NCBI GenBank assembly: GCA_013396915.1
Contig: VWZL01005200.1
Location: forward strand, 44,399 to 108,398
Length of the DNA: 64,000 bases
Direction: 5' to 3'
DNA from: Stercorarius parasiticus
Taxonomy: Eukaryota; Chordata; Aves; Charadriiformes; Stercorariidae
Positions 51,520 to 62,100 of the stretch are shown here, in pieces. Under the pieces are notes generated by a model that was not told the DNA's origin, searched no databases, and saw only the letters and a program-made list of their open reading frames with translations. Both the position numbers and the translations under genes were made by a program. Position 1 is the stretch's first letter, and every line of letters starts with the position of its first letter.

Positions 51520-51849
51520 AATCACAGAATGGTTTGGGTTGGAAGGGACCTTAAAGATCACCTAGTCCCACCCCCTGCCCTGGGCAGGGACACCTTCCAC
51601 CAGACCAGGTTGCTCCAAGCCCCATCCAACCTGGCCTTGAACACCTCCAGGGATGGGGCAGCCACAGCTTCTCTGGGCAGCCTGGGCCAGGGGCTCACCA
51701 CCCTCACAGCAGAGAATTTCTGCCTGAGATCTCATCTAAATCTCGCCTCTTTCAGTTTGAAGCCATTAACCCTCGTCCTATCACTACATGCCCTTGTAAA
51801 AAGTCACTCTCCAGATGTCTTGTAGGCCCCCTTCACATACTGGAAGGCC
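51520..51849 (-). mobile_element. CR1 LINE fragment, 5'-truncated
   Basis: Starts with the reverse of the CR1 3' end (AATCACAGAATGGTTTGGG, TTGGAAGGGACCTTAAAGAT) and runs to GCCCTTGTAAAAAGTCACTC and GTAGGCCCCCTTCACATACT. It is the same subfamily as the copy at 13.7 kb but about 65 bp longer at its 5' side. I see no clear flanking duplication. Confidence 0.92.
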
Positions 51850-54479
51850 TTTTCCTCATTTAAGAGTGGATCACAATGTAGACAATGTTGAAAACAAACG
51901 CTGTGGGCAAATGCAGTTGCTATCAGTACAGAAGGAAATAATTCAGATGTGTAAACCACTTGTTATGATAAATTTGTGAAATTCAGTTCTTTGAAAAAGG
52001 GGCGATGTAGAAAGCCCGAGTTCTGACCCAAACTGGTAGATGCAGTAAAGAGGTGGCACGTTGCCACTGGCTGCTGCAGATTTCCTCGTACCGCACTTGA
52101 GCTTCGGTTGCTCCAAGTGCAGAAGATCAGGAGTAACAGTGAAGTTACTCTGAGCATTTGACTTGCTAAGCATTGCTTGGCTGCAGCAGCGAGTGTTTAC
52201 AAGCTGTAACCTTAGCCCTGTGGAGCTCAGGTTACCTCCGAACACAGCGGTCATGACAAGTAAACAGCACCTGAACAGCATCTTAGGGCAGCACGTCTGC
52301 AGGCTGTAAGTGAGAAGCAAGAGATAAGGGTGATAAAATTTGTGGTTGGTCCCAGTTCTATCCATTCTACCTAACAGTGAAAACGTACATACGTGTGCCT
52401 TTATAAATTATACAAAATTAGAAGATGGTCAAAATAGTAAAGACGAAAAAGGTGTGAAAAGAGCTGGCAACGTTGGGACTGGAGCGAGTGTCTCAGCCTG
52501 GTGAATATGGAAGTGCATGGTCACATAGCACTGGAACTGGTGAAACCCAGATTCTTGTTTTCTGTTTGCTTCTGGATTTTCCATTATCTAGTAGTGTATG
52601 AGTGACAGCTGAAGCTTTTCTCACAATTAGGACATTCATATTTCTCCACCATTCCCATGTGAATCCTGTAATCTCAAAAAAAAATTTTTGAACTTAATGT
52701 TGCACCGTCTTTTCACTGAGACTGCTAATAGAAAACCATCATGAAGGTGGAGGGAACTTACTCTTTTTGCACTTATTTCAGTTAAATTGGCTTGAAAGTG
52801 GTCGGTGGGTTCAAAAGGAATGAGGGGAAGAAGGATGGACTCAAACACATACCTTGGGATCCAGACTAAAAGCATCAAATGGAGTTTGGTATGAGGACTG
52901 TCTCCCCCACTCTTGCATTAAGCATGTGCAACGAGACACATTGGCAATGGAGCTGATGGTGCATGTTCTCTCAAAATCGTCTTGAGAGTAGTTAGGAGAG
53001 CAAGTTTGGGGTTTGTTTTGTGCAGAACAAGTTGGGGGTGCAATATCTGCTCCTTTTAGAATTGATTTTTGCATTCCACCGGTATGCCTGTCATCCTGCT
53101 TTTACATGGGGTACCAGGGAGCTGTGGGGAAATAGCAGCTTTTGTCCCCAGTCCCATCTGTTACCCTCATTAGCAATGTCTGTGTTTGCACAAGGAGGCC
53201 TGGTACGGAGTGGGGGCATGCGGGGCTGATCCTATAAGCCTTCAGCATCAGGGCTTTGATCACTACCACCCCCAGGCCTGATCTGATATGGTAATTTAAA
53301 AAGAAGCCTTCTACACCTGGAACAAAATAATCCCCCAGAATCCTATGGATGGATCTCTTCTCACATAGTGCCAGGAGTACTATTTGACACGTCCTGAGTT
53401 TGTTAGATTTCCCAAAAGGTGGTTCTGATGCTACCAGAAGAACAAAAAAAACCGACCCCAAGCTGATAACTTTTTAAGTTTTCCGAAGTTAAAATGTGCA
53501 GAGATTGAGCAGTCATTAGTCTGAAAACCAGAAATGCTTTTGTATTAATTAGCAAAGAATTGTAGAGAAAGGATGTAAGGAAAAAAAGTGTCAGGTGAGC
53601 TCTGTACCTGCCAAAAATTTAAAAGGTACACTCATATAAATATATTGTTGACTGTTCTGGAAAAATTGTCAGATTACCAAATATATGAAGTGTTGGAGCC
53701 TAACATTTATTATTTTGAAATAAATTATTTTGTAACTCCCTTAAGTTATTAACCTAACCTTAGCACAGAGGTTTATATGGAATTGACCGTGTGTGGTCGT
53801 GGTTTAAGGCTCAGATTTAGTGCTTAGGATGTGAATTACGTTTTCTCCCAGAGAATAAACTTGAAGGACGTGAAGCTGTCAGGGTCGTGGGGAGGATTCG
53901 CAGCGCAGGCTGTGCACAGGCTCCTTTTCCCCGCCATCTCTAAACCCACTCTGGTTAGACAGCCTGTCTCACCCCGTCCTAGGCTGCTCTTTTAGTGCCA
54001 GCTTCCCAACAGTTACTAATTTGTGGTGGTACAATTAAGAGTCGCAGTGGTGACAGTGTGGCTGTATGCATAAGATCTAATAAATGAGTATTACAATGAC
54101 AAGATACTCAACTGGTCACCTCTTCTCTCTCAACGAACTATTGAGAACTAACTACAAAGGTAACCTAGCCTCAAATTTCACAGAAGCTTATGTACCATAA
54201 TTTGCTTGATGTCATATTTCTTAGGATATACCTAGCACTGCCTTTTAAGAAGTTTACAGCTAACTACTAAATTAAGGCAGAATTTAACCATTCTGTGAGA
54301 GTTTATACTAAAAACCTCTTATTCTGTTTACCTTTCAAAATAACTTTCAGCTGTTTGATGGAATATATGGGCAGCACATATGACTGGGAAGTCAAGGCTA
54401 AATGTCAGGAGAGAGTGCTTTAATTTAGCCTATCAGCAAAGCTGTAAAAACTAAGTTTTCACTAATGCTGACATTTGCA

Positions 54480-55070
54480 TCAGTGCTGCAGCGCAGGGAG
54501 GGCTGCATTTTCAACATGATCTTGCTTGCTGTCATTTGACTTCTCAAATAGTTGCAGTACTTCTTTGCAGAAGTCGCGATCAGGACTCTCATCTGAAAAA
54601 TCAAAGGCAGGACATTCCGACTGACATGTCTCAGGTATGTCCGTGATACTTGAAAGCATCTCCTCACTTGCAGTAGAGAGATAATCCTTGATATTAATTC
54701 CCCTGATGAGCTCTTCAAAATACTGTTGCATTGAAATTTTATGCTTTGGTTGCTGCTGATGTGAGGCTTTTCCTTCTAGCACTTTTTCTACCTTTTCCTT
54801 GAATTTTTTGTCTTCCTGTAGAAATTGGAGAGAATTTTGGTGCTGTTCCAGGAGGGTTTCCATTTGCTGATAAAGCTGTCTAGCCTCTTCAGCCTCGTTT
54901 GAGATTACCTGCAGTTTCTCCAGTTTTGTGGAATAGTCATGGTGTAACTTGGAATGCAGTTCAGCCATTCGGTACCGTATGCCCTTCAGCAAACCCATTC
55001 CGACTGTGTCAATCATTACCTTGGTGTCTGTAACACCAGCTGCTAGCTCATGAGTCAGCTTTTCGGTTTC
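54480..55070 (-). CDS. TRIM gene, coding exon 4: coiled coil and acidic tail
   Basis: Acceptor TTTCACACAG ends at 55071. The exon holds 196 codons and a TGA stop at 54482-54480, residues 166-361. The first ~100 residues are a heptad-rich coiled coil (ELHSKLHHDYSTKLEKLQ, NEAEEARQLYQQMETLLEQH), which in TRIM proteins makes the antiparallel dimer. A Gln/Lys-rich hinge (KASHQQQPKHK, 266-276) follows, then an acidic, Ser-rich tail (DFSDESPDRDFCKEV). There is no PRY/SPRY, NHL or FN3 domain. The hydrophobic-acidic stretch near 280-345 may correspond to the COS-box region of MuRF proteins, but the match by eye is weak. Confidence 0.85.
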   Translation of the reverse strand, partial: ETEKLTHELAAGVTDTKVMIDTVGMGLLKGIRYRMAELHSKLHHDYSTKLEKLQVISNEAEEARQLYQQMETLLEQHQNSLQFLQEDKKFKEKVEKVLEGKASHQQQPKHKISMQQYFEELIRGINIKDYLSTASEEMLSSITDIPETCQSECPAFDFSDESPDRDFCKEVLQLFEKSNDSKQDHVENAALPALQH

Positions 55071-55968
55071 CTGTGTGAAATAAAGCAACGAAAAGTTAGG
55101 TTCTGTTCTGCCTCAAACCTGGACAGTATTGCATCATAACCATGTCACCAAGGAATGTTTAGAATAGGTAAATGCACTTTTAACTTTCAAAAAATATGAT
55201 ATGCAGGTATACATTATAGGCTGTATGCTTTTTACAATTCTGGCAGCCGTTCATGCTCAACGTCAAATGAAAATATAAATAATTTTAAATGCATTTCAAA
55301 ACATTTTGCTGTTTTGTGTCTAGGTTAGCAAGTAACCCGAAAGCCGGCAGCTTTATAAAATGGATCTCTTAGAATGTCTGTGATGTGTTTTCTATAGGAA
55401 GCTGTGGAAACTGTGCTGAGCTCAAGCCTTTTTTGCAGAGATAGCACCAGGGTGCGCAGAGTGCTGCCTTGCAAGCCCGCTTACCTAGTAAAGACATCGG
55501 TCGCAAGGTATTCTCCAGGAATATTTGTGCTCTGCACATGTGTTACCACGAGTATTTGGGATGGCAGATTGTAAGGACCGCATGTTCTTTGCGGAGACCA
55601 GAAGGTAAGATTTGCAAGCCCACATCCAGTTCTGTATCTTAGTATGTTTCTTCATCTACTTAATGAGCATTAACAAATTGTGAAGACATGGGAGAAGCTT
55701 CGGTATTCAAAACTCACGTTATACCCAGGTGAACAAAAGTCAAAGAGCCAGTTTGGCCAGGGCTATAATACAATCTAAGTAAGGATTAAAATATATTCTT
55801 ATTCTCTTCCTGCTAAGCCATTTTGTCTTGTATATCCTAACCCTTTTCTGCAAAAATCTACAGATTGGCTGCCTACTGTTGGAATCAAAATGCAGCGCTC
55901 TAATCTTCTATTGGACATCCAAGGGTCCTGTGATTTTGTTAGTATCATCTTAAATAGGTCACTTGTAC

Positions 55969-56130
55969 CTTCCTAGCTTCTTCAGATTTCTTATGAACTA
56001 AGTTTAGTTTTGTCGTGAATGTTTTTTTCCTTGCACTGTAAACATCCGATATTTTTGCAACATTGTGATCCTTGTGTTTTCCAAAGAGTTTACAGATTGC
56101 AGGTATTGGCTCGTCGTCAGTCAGACACAT
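55969..56130 (-). CDS. TRIM gene, coding exon 3: end of B-box and start of coiled coil
   Basis: 54 codons, residues 112-165, between acceptor TCTCTCTCAG and donor AAG-GTACAA. It completes the B-box: C113, D116, C124, H130 and H133 are in place, giving the spacing C-x2-H-x7-C-x2-D-x4-[C]-x2-C-x5-H-x2-H. The bracketed cysteine is proline (P121, codon CCT at 56103-56101). The words CKLFGKHKDH resemble the MuRF B-box end. The rest (KKTFTTKLNLVHKKSEEARK) begins the coiled coil. Confidence 0.9.
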
Positions 56131-56660
56131 CTGAGAGAGAAAAAAACACACAACGAGAGTCAGTATCTACGTACAAGTGAAATAACCCAAGTAACTTGTT
56201 GGTCTGTCTGTCATTACATACTGTTAGAAGTGCCAAAACTGAGTATTGCTGGTGAAGCTGTAGTGTTTTTCTTCCAAACCAAGATTGCTGTTACTCTGGG
56301 TTTGTTCTCTTGGCATTTGCAGTACATAATACAAATTTTGCCAAACCACATGCCTTTTAGTTGCTGGTAAAAATAGCGTACTCGCTTCCTGTACATCATG
56401 TGATTTTTGCTACCAGGTGGTATAGGGAAGTTTCCCATTCAATAAACCATGTTATTGGCCCTTACAGCACACACGGGATTATGTATTTTGCATCTTGGTG
56501 ATACGCAGTACCAGATACCCCACTGGTGATGGGGGACAGTGGAAAACGATGCATAACTGCACATGAAGATACAGTCCATACCTGGAAAACTTAAGAACGA
56601 CGGAGGTAAGTGCTATCTGCAGGAAGGATAAATACATGCTTTTTTCCTCTATTTGTAAGT

Positions 56661-56766
56661 GTGTTACCATCTTAGACAATGTCTCCATTTTGTTACCATC
56701 TTTGTGTTACCATCTTAGACAATGGTAATTGTCTAAAAGACAGTTGTGTTACCATCTTAGACAATG
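56661..56766 (+). repeat. Minisatellite, 42-43-bp period, three 21-bp cores
   Basis: GTGTTACCATCTTAGACAAT followed by G occurs at 56661-56681, 56704-56724 and 56746-56766; the spacer between the first two also contains a partial TGTTACCATCTT. It lies in intron 2 of the TRIM gene. The word AGACAATGGTAATTGTCT at 56718-56735 is also a small inverted repeat. Confidence 0.9.
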
Positions 56767-56769
56767 TAG

Positions 56770-56798
56770 ACTGGAGTCTACAACACTTAGACTCCAGT
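56770..56798. repeat. Perfect 11-bp inverted repeat with 7-nt loop
   Basis: ACTGGAGTCTA (56770-56780) and its exact complement TAGACTCCAGT (56788-56798) flank CAACACT. It is directly next to the minisatellite, so it may be part of the event that formed it. The stem is too short for a microRNA precursor. Confidence 0.85.
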
Positions 56799-57896
56799 GT
56801 ATGCAGTCACACACGCATACAATAGCACGCACAAACCAAAATGTTTTATAGGAGGGAGAGAAGTCTGAGTTATGGCTTAGCCCAGGAAGAGCTTTCTGCG
56901 CCTGACTAATGAAGGCACACGTGTGTGGGATGCAATGAGCAACAGCTTCACTGGTGGAACAGGAGGAGATATTGAAATGGCATTGTGAGAGAGAAGAGCA
57001 GACCAGAAGGCAGATGTAGTTTTGTAAAAATATTGGGAGCGTGTGAATGAGAAGCTTGAGTGAGGTGCAGCGAATGGGGAGCCAGTGGGAGAATTCAAAG
57101 AGGAGGTGCATTTTTCAAAGACAAATGGACAATATGCATCCACAATGTGTCTAAAAACTGGTGACTAATCACCATCTGTGGCACTAGGTCTTCCAGACCT
57201 GGAATGAATGAAGAGGTTTTTGTGTCTTTGAGCTATTTATGATTATTTATGGTGTTGCTTTCTCTAGTAGTAGTGTAGGAATGGCAGTAGGATGATTGAA
57301 CTCCTTGAGGAATGAGAGCTTGGACCTCTCAGAGGTTTGATTCCAATGGGACTACTCATGTGCTTACCTCTAGCCAGGCATCTGTGGCTTCTGCAGCCAT
57401 CTTCATCAGGGGATTATTGGGAAGTGGGGTATTCAGTATGAACAAGAGAAGGAAACTCTGGTCCCTTTTAGTCATTTTAGTGCAGTGCTTAGAAAAAGCA
57501 AAGAAGATACTTGGACCACTTGATCGGGTTCAATAAGAGCAGTTTTAGTTCTGCCATTACTCAAAGGCTGAGCTTTGAACTTCAGTTTTAAAAAGGTTAC
57601 AGCTCTTTTGAAGTTTATGAAGCTGCTTGCTAGCGTCTGCAGAAAATTCCCTATTAGTGGGATGGATCAAAATATTCTGGGTAAGAAATCCTTATCAATA
57701 TTCAGTATTATTTCATTTTTGTTATAATTTTGGAATAAACTTTGGAATAACAACTTTGCTATATGTAAGGATTTAATGAAGTATTGACCATCCACTAGCA
57801 TTTCCAATAAATAAATTTTTGACTTAGTAGGGACTTAGCACTTACAGGACAGAAAGCATGCAAATTACTAAAATGAAAAAGGATAAAAATTCATAC

Positions 57897-58055
57897 CAAA
57901 TTTATGTTTTCTCCATGTTCTTCACAGATTTGGGACAACTGTCTTTTCTCCTGAGTAGAGATTTTTTCAAGGTCACATTTAAATTTCTCCAGTATACTTT
58001 CAACTAGACTATTTCGTAGCAGGCTGGCAATTCCTCTGCCCCTCAAATAAATGAT
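57897..58055 (-). CDS. TRIM gene, coding exon 2: linker and first B-box ligands
   Basis: 53 codons, residues 59-111, with acceptor TTTCCTTTGTAG and donor TTG-GTATGA. It begins IIYLRGRGIASLLRNSLVES, the segment that follows the RING in MuRF-type TRIMs (compare the RNLLVENI motif there). It continues with a charged stretch and ends with C102 and H105 (ICEEHGENIN), the first two B-box zinc ligands. The exon is too short and lacks an ATG, so it was found from its splice sites and open phase-0 frame. Confidence 0.88.
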
Positions 58056-58975
58056 CTACAAAGGAAAAAAATGGTAAAATAGTTTGAGTGGTAGGGGAAC
58101 GCTTTGTTTCTCTGATAATTCAGTGTAATGCAGAAAAAAATAACATCATTTTTATTGAGTTGATATTTACATTAATAGAATTTGAACTATGGTGAAATAC
58201 CAGTTAGTTCAAACATGTATTTTGTAACTTGAAGACTTTTGACTTATTGCTTGCCCATACTTTGCCTCTGAGTATAGGGAGTTTACTCTAAACCAACAGG
58301 AATTGCATTGTTTAGTCTGAAATACAGAATTTAGCATATCAAGCAGAGAGATCTTATAGTTTTTGTTAACAGGTAAAAGCTGTATTTTATTTTTTTTTTA
58401 AATATTCAGAGGCATTGAGAAGGTTTTAAAATGCATTTGTATTAGCATATTAGCATTTGGTGGCAGAATCTATTCTTAAGAAAAGCCTTCACATGGACTT
58501 GGCACTCACAGAAGTCTGTTAAATACAGATACTAAAGTAAGGATGTTGCAAATTTCAAGAAAATAATTTTATAATAAACCTGCAACCTATCAAACAGGGA
58601 AACAATGGTAAGCAAATATCTTGTTTAGTCAGAATCCTAGAAAATATCTCATTTAAAGAAGATGGGATTTAGCACTTGCACGTTTTTCCTCCGGCAGAAA
58701 TGCGAGGATTGCATGGCCAGGTTTTGGTGCAGCAGCAGCAGTGTTCAGGGTCCAGAAACACAGATGCCACACTATGAAAAACATGGGAGTGATTGCACAT
58801 AACCTGTTCCGTTCATGACAAATCCGACGTGGCATCTTAATCCTTGAGAGAACCGTGGTGCTCCAGTGAAGAGATGGGGCATACCTGCCACTTCAAATTA
58901 AAACAGAAGTCTCCTAACTCCGAGATGTGGCATCTGCCCAGCTTCCACAGAGCAGGTAGGATCACCCCTCCTTAC

Positions 58976-59149
58976 CTTCCTGCACAGCGGGCAGTGGAAA
59001 AACCCATTGACGTGGTGACAGTTCTGGTGTAGCGTGATCTTCTCCAGACATTGCTTGCAGAAGTTGTGTGTGCAGGGCAGCACCAGGATGGGGGGCGTGA
59101 ACAGCTCCAGACACACAGGGCACGACAGCATCTGTCTCCAAGTTTCCAT
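58976..59149 (-). CDS. TRIM gene, coding exon 1: RING finger
   Basis: 58 codons from ATG (59149-59147) to donor AGGAAG-GTAAGG. The start is chosen because it lies nine codons before the first RING cysteine, as usual in TRIM proteins. The C3HC4 ligands are C10, C13, C26, H28, C31, C34, C53, C56 (CPVCLELFTPPILVLPCTHN, then FCKQC and CPLCRK), all present, so E2 binding and ubiquitin transfer should be intact. C44-H45-H46 in the loop are extra and not needed for the fold. Frames continuing past 58976 are intron. Confidence 0.92.
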
Positions 59150-62100
59150 GGTGGTGGTGGTTCGCCACAGGAGGAAGAGCCTTCTCTGACAGCTGCCAGA
59201 GCATCCCCTCGCCCTGGCACTGGACTTCTAGAACCAGCCCTGGTCTCTGTCATAACATCTCCATGGCAATGGCAGTTCCCTTCCCTGAGATGACGACAGC
59301 TTAACAGGATCTCCTGCATCTCTGATCCCACCCAGCACGTGTGCAATATCACCTGTCTTACACCAGGACATTCTCCTTTCTGCTGGAACACCTTGGTCTC
59401 CATTTAAGTGCTCTCTTGGGTGTTTAACGCTCAGAGATGTTGAAACAATCCAGCATCTCTAATTAGAAGAGTTTTGCGTCTTAACACAAGGGAGGTTCCT
59501 TGTGGTGGTAAATTATTTTATTACTTAAAATTTGTCATTCAGAATTGCGTCTTTTGGTTTTGTTCACTCATTTCAATTCACATTTTCATTACCTTGTGAT
59601 GAAAGCTTCTTCCAAAAGTCAGCCTCCGCCTTGTTAGCAATAATCCTTTTGTTATCATTAACATCTTTAAAGTGCATTTTTTAGATGCATTTAGATGAGA
59701 ATAACTCAACAACATTGAAAGCTAACATGGCATCTGTCTGAGGAACATTCAAGTAACTGTTTTTTGCCAGGTACTGAAATATATTAAAGGCTTCCATGGA
59801 CTGGACATACATTAAAGGTCCGCTGTTGAAAGTCTCCCACAGGCACAACCCCTTGCTGTCAGCAAGGCTTGCATATTTATCAAGGCATTTGGTTCACTGC
59901 TTTTAGAAAGGGAAAACATGTAAGACATTCCTTAAATATGCCATGTGTTGTCCAGTAGCTAGGAAATTAGAGTTAATAGATTAATGACTGAAAGAAATCA
60001 AGGTAACCAGACAAGTATAATCATGAGCAGGGTGCATGTGCACACACACACTGATCATATGTTGCCCTTTAGGGATGCTAATACCTGGTTTTCATAGCAA
60101 TTATGTTCCATCTTTTGTTATCTCCAGCCCACCCACAGCTGTCTGTGGACACGATTGCAACCATGGTTGGGGCAGAGCTGATTGGTTTTGTCCTCTGCTT
60201 ACCTGGGATATTCTTACTCCATGGGAATGAAAATTTGGCATTCAGGTCTCAGACATACATCAGTTTTCTTGTGTGTAGCAAACCTCTGTCAATTAGCTAG
60301 AAAATAGGAGCAAAGCCATCGGGCTTCAGGCCAGTAGTTAAGGAGTGTTGTTCTTCCCCCATCTTTCTGATTCAAGACCTTTCCTAGAGAAAGCAGGAGG
60401 AGTAAATGGGAGACATTACGCTGGGAATTGAAGACAAAATGTCTGCTTGAATGTTGAGTCTGACTGTAGTGTAGTGAGTTTTCTAGTTGCCGGTACATTT
60501 AGAAAATAATTTGTAATGCGCTAGCAACCTGTCACTGTTCTCTCTAGTCCTTCTCCTTTTTCCATAACCTTCGTGTCCTGCGAGTTGCGACACGTGGTGC
60601 AGAGTAGCAGAGGATGCTGGAAGGAGGGGTGCTCCGCAACTGAGATGGGATGCGTGGGTGCAAAAATAGGAGTATCCATAGGAGAGCGTGGAAACCCTGC
60701 GTGGGAAGTACGGTGTTGTTTTCAACATGTGTTGCAGTCAGCCAGTGTCGCTGCCAACCCTGAATGCTTTTTGGGTTTTGTGTTATTGTGTAGAACATTC
60801 ACTTTGAATTTTTTACACTCTAAATTAGTATCTTGATACAGAGTAAGTTTGTTTTCCTCTCAGTATACCCCTTTTCCTGGTGCTCAGTGGGGCTGCCGTG
60901 CAGCCAGGGTTGCAGGAGGATCTCTGGCTGCTGAGGCCATGGGGACAGGACACCTCGTCTCCATCCTCATTTTGGTTATGATTTGTGATGGTCGTTTTGC
61001 AGGCATTTTACGTTAACGGGCCTCAGTTTATTCATCTTGAGAGTGTGATAATGTACTGAAAAGTGGTTTTCTTATTTAACTGTTGTAGCATTTGAGGTGT
61101 TTGGATATGTGTTACAATCCAAGTACTTTGATCAAAAGATGTCTGAAGTCAGCAAAAAGATATATAGATAGAGGATGTCGTTCAGTTCCTTCAGTGCAGA
61201 TAGTATAGAAATATCTCAGAAATAAAAAGTTATATATTCATTGTTTGGTATTTAATACATTATCTCTCCTGAAGTAGAGCTATTTATCTGTTTCAAACTA
61301 AGGCATTTCTTCATGCATTGTCTTTACTTCAATCATTGGAAGCCAGTTACTAGCTGCATGCAAATGCTATTACAATTATCAATGAAACTGGTAGCATAAA
61401 TTGCAATATAAGCACACCCACTATTTTTTCTTTAATCTTTTCGAGGTCCAGTATGCAATTTATCAATTCTTAGCTGGCATTGGCAAACCCTTATGATGGT
61501 ACCAAGGTCAAATCACATAGATGGTGCAGACAGGGATGGATCCCAGTCCCACGGTGCTTCCCGTTTATGGAGCCAACGTGATTACCTGCACTTGGTTATT
61601 TTTATAAAATACAGCATCAAGTCCATCACTATTTAAATATGTGCCAAGTGCCAGCAGTGAATGCACAGCACACGCTCGGTATCAGCATGGCGGGGGAAGA
61701 GCTGCCTGATGCTGCCTGCAATAGTGGGAATCACCAACATGAGTTGAATTTTGGCCTTGACATTAATATTGCAGTAGAACCATATCATTTTTCACTTGTC
61801 CAATATAACATAAATTAGTTCTTATGAAAAAAGTAGATTTTGAGTAATGTGGCTTAAGTTCTCCTTAATGGATGTATAAAAGTATAAAAGGCAATTATTT
61901 TGGGGGGGGGGGCAAATTAAGTAAAAGCCTGGAAAAAATCTTTATATGCTATGACAAAATATTCATTGAAATATACTTAAACTCAGACTTTGACTTTTAA
62001 GACATATATATATAAAAAGATATATACGTCAGTCAAATGTATTATTTTAACATCCACTCATTTTTAATAGCTTGCCACCTACTGATTTCTGAGACATGAA

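Larger units (their letters stand above)
48761..53705. other. Non-coding DNA between the let-7 island and the TRIM gene
   Basis: I see no gene or RNA. Two CR1 fragments (50301-50399 and 51520-51849) are the first since 30.2 kb. The rest is AT-moderate single-copy DNA. AATAAA on the minus strand at 53711-53706 is a possible poly(A) signal for the TRIM gene, about 770 bases past its stop. Confidence 0.5.
54480..59149 (-). other. TRIM/RBCC gene span: four coding exons, 361 residues
   Basis: Exons at 59149-58976, 58055-57897, 56130-55969 and 55070-54480 join in phase 0 with consensus GT/AG junctions at every intron, and no frame break. The product is a RING-type E3 ubiquitin ligase of tripartite-motif design: RING 10-56, B-box 102-133, coiled coil about 140-265, acidic C-terminal tail, no SPRY domain or membrane segment. 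The order and spacing of RING, the LLRNSLVESIL-like linker and the B-box most resemble the muscle RING-finger (MuRF: TRIM63/55/54) group, and length is also similar (about 350 residues). I cannot name the gene; TRIM101, a MuRF relative known from fish, is one candidate. A close poly(A) variant ATTAAA lies at 54424-54419 (minus). Confidence 0.85.

Noticed and set aside
56770..56798. The hairpin as a microRNA
   Set aside because: An 11-bp stem is too short for Drosha/Dicer processing, and the flanks do not extend it.
58898..58975. Continuation of the TRIM RING frame past the donor
   Set aside because: AGGAAG-GTAAGG is a strong donor, and the residues after it lose TRIM similarity, while exon 2 resumes the expected linker.
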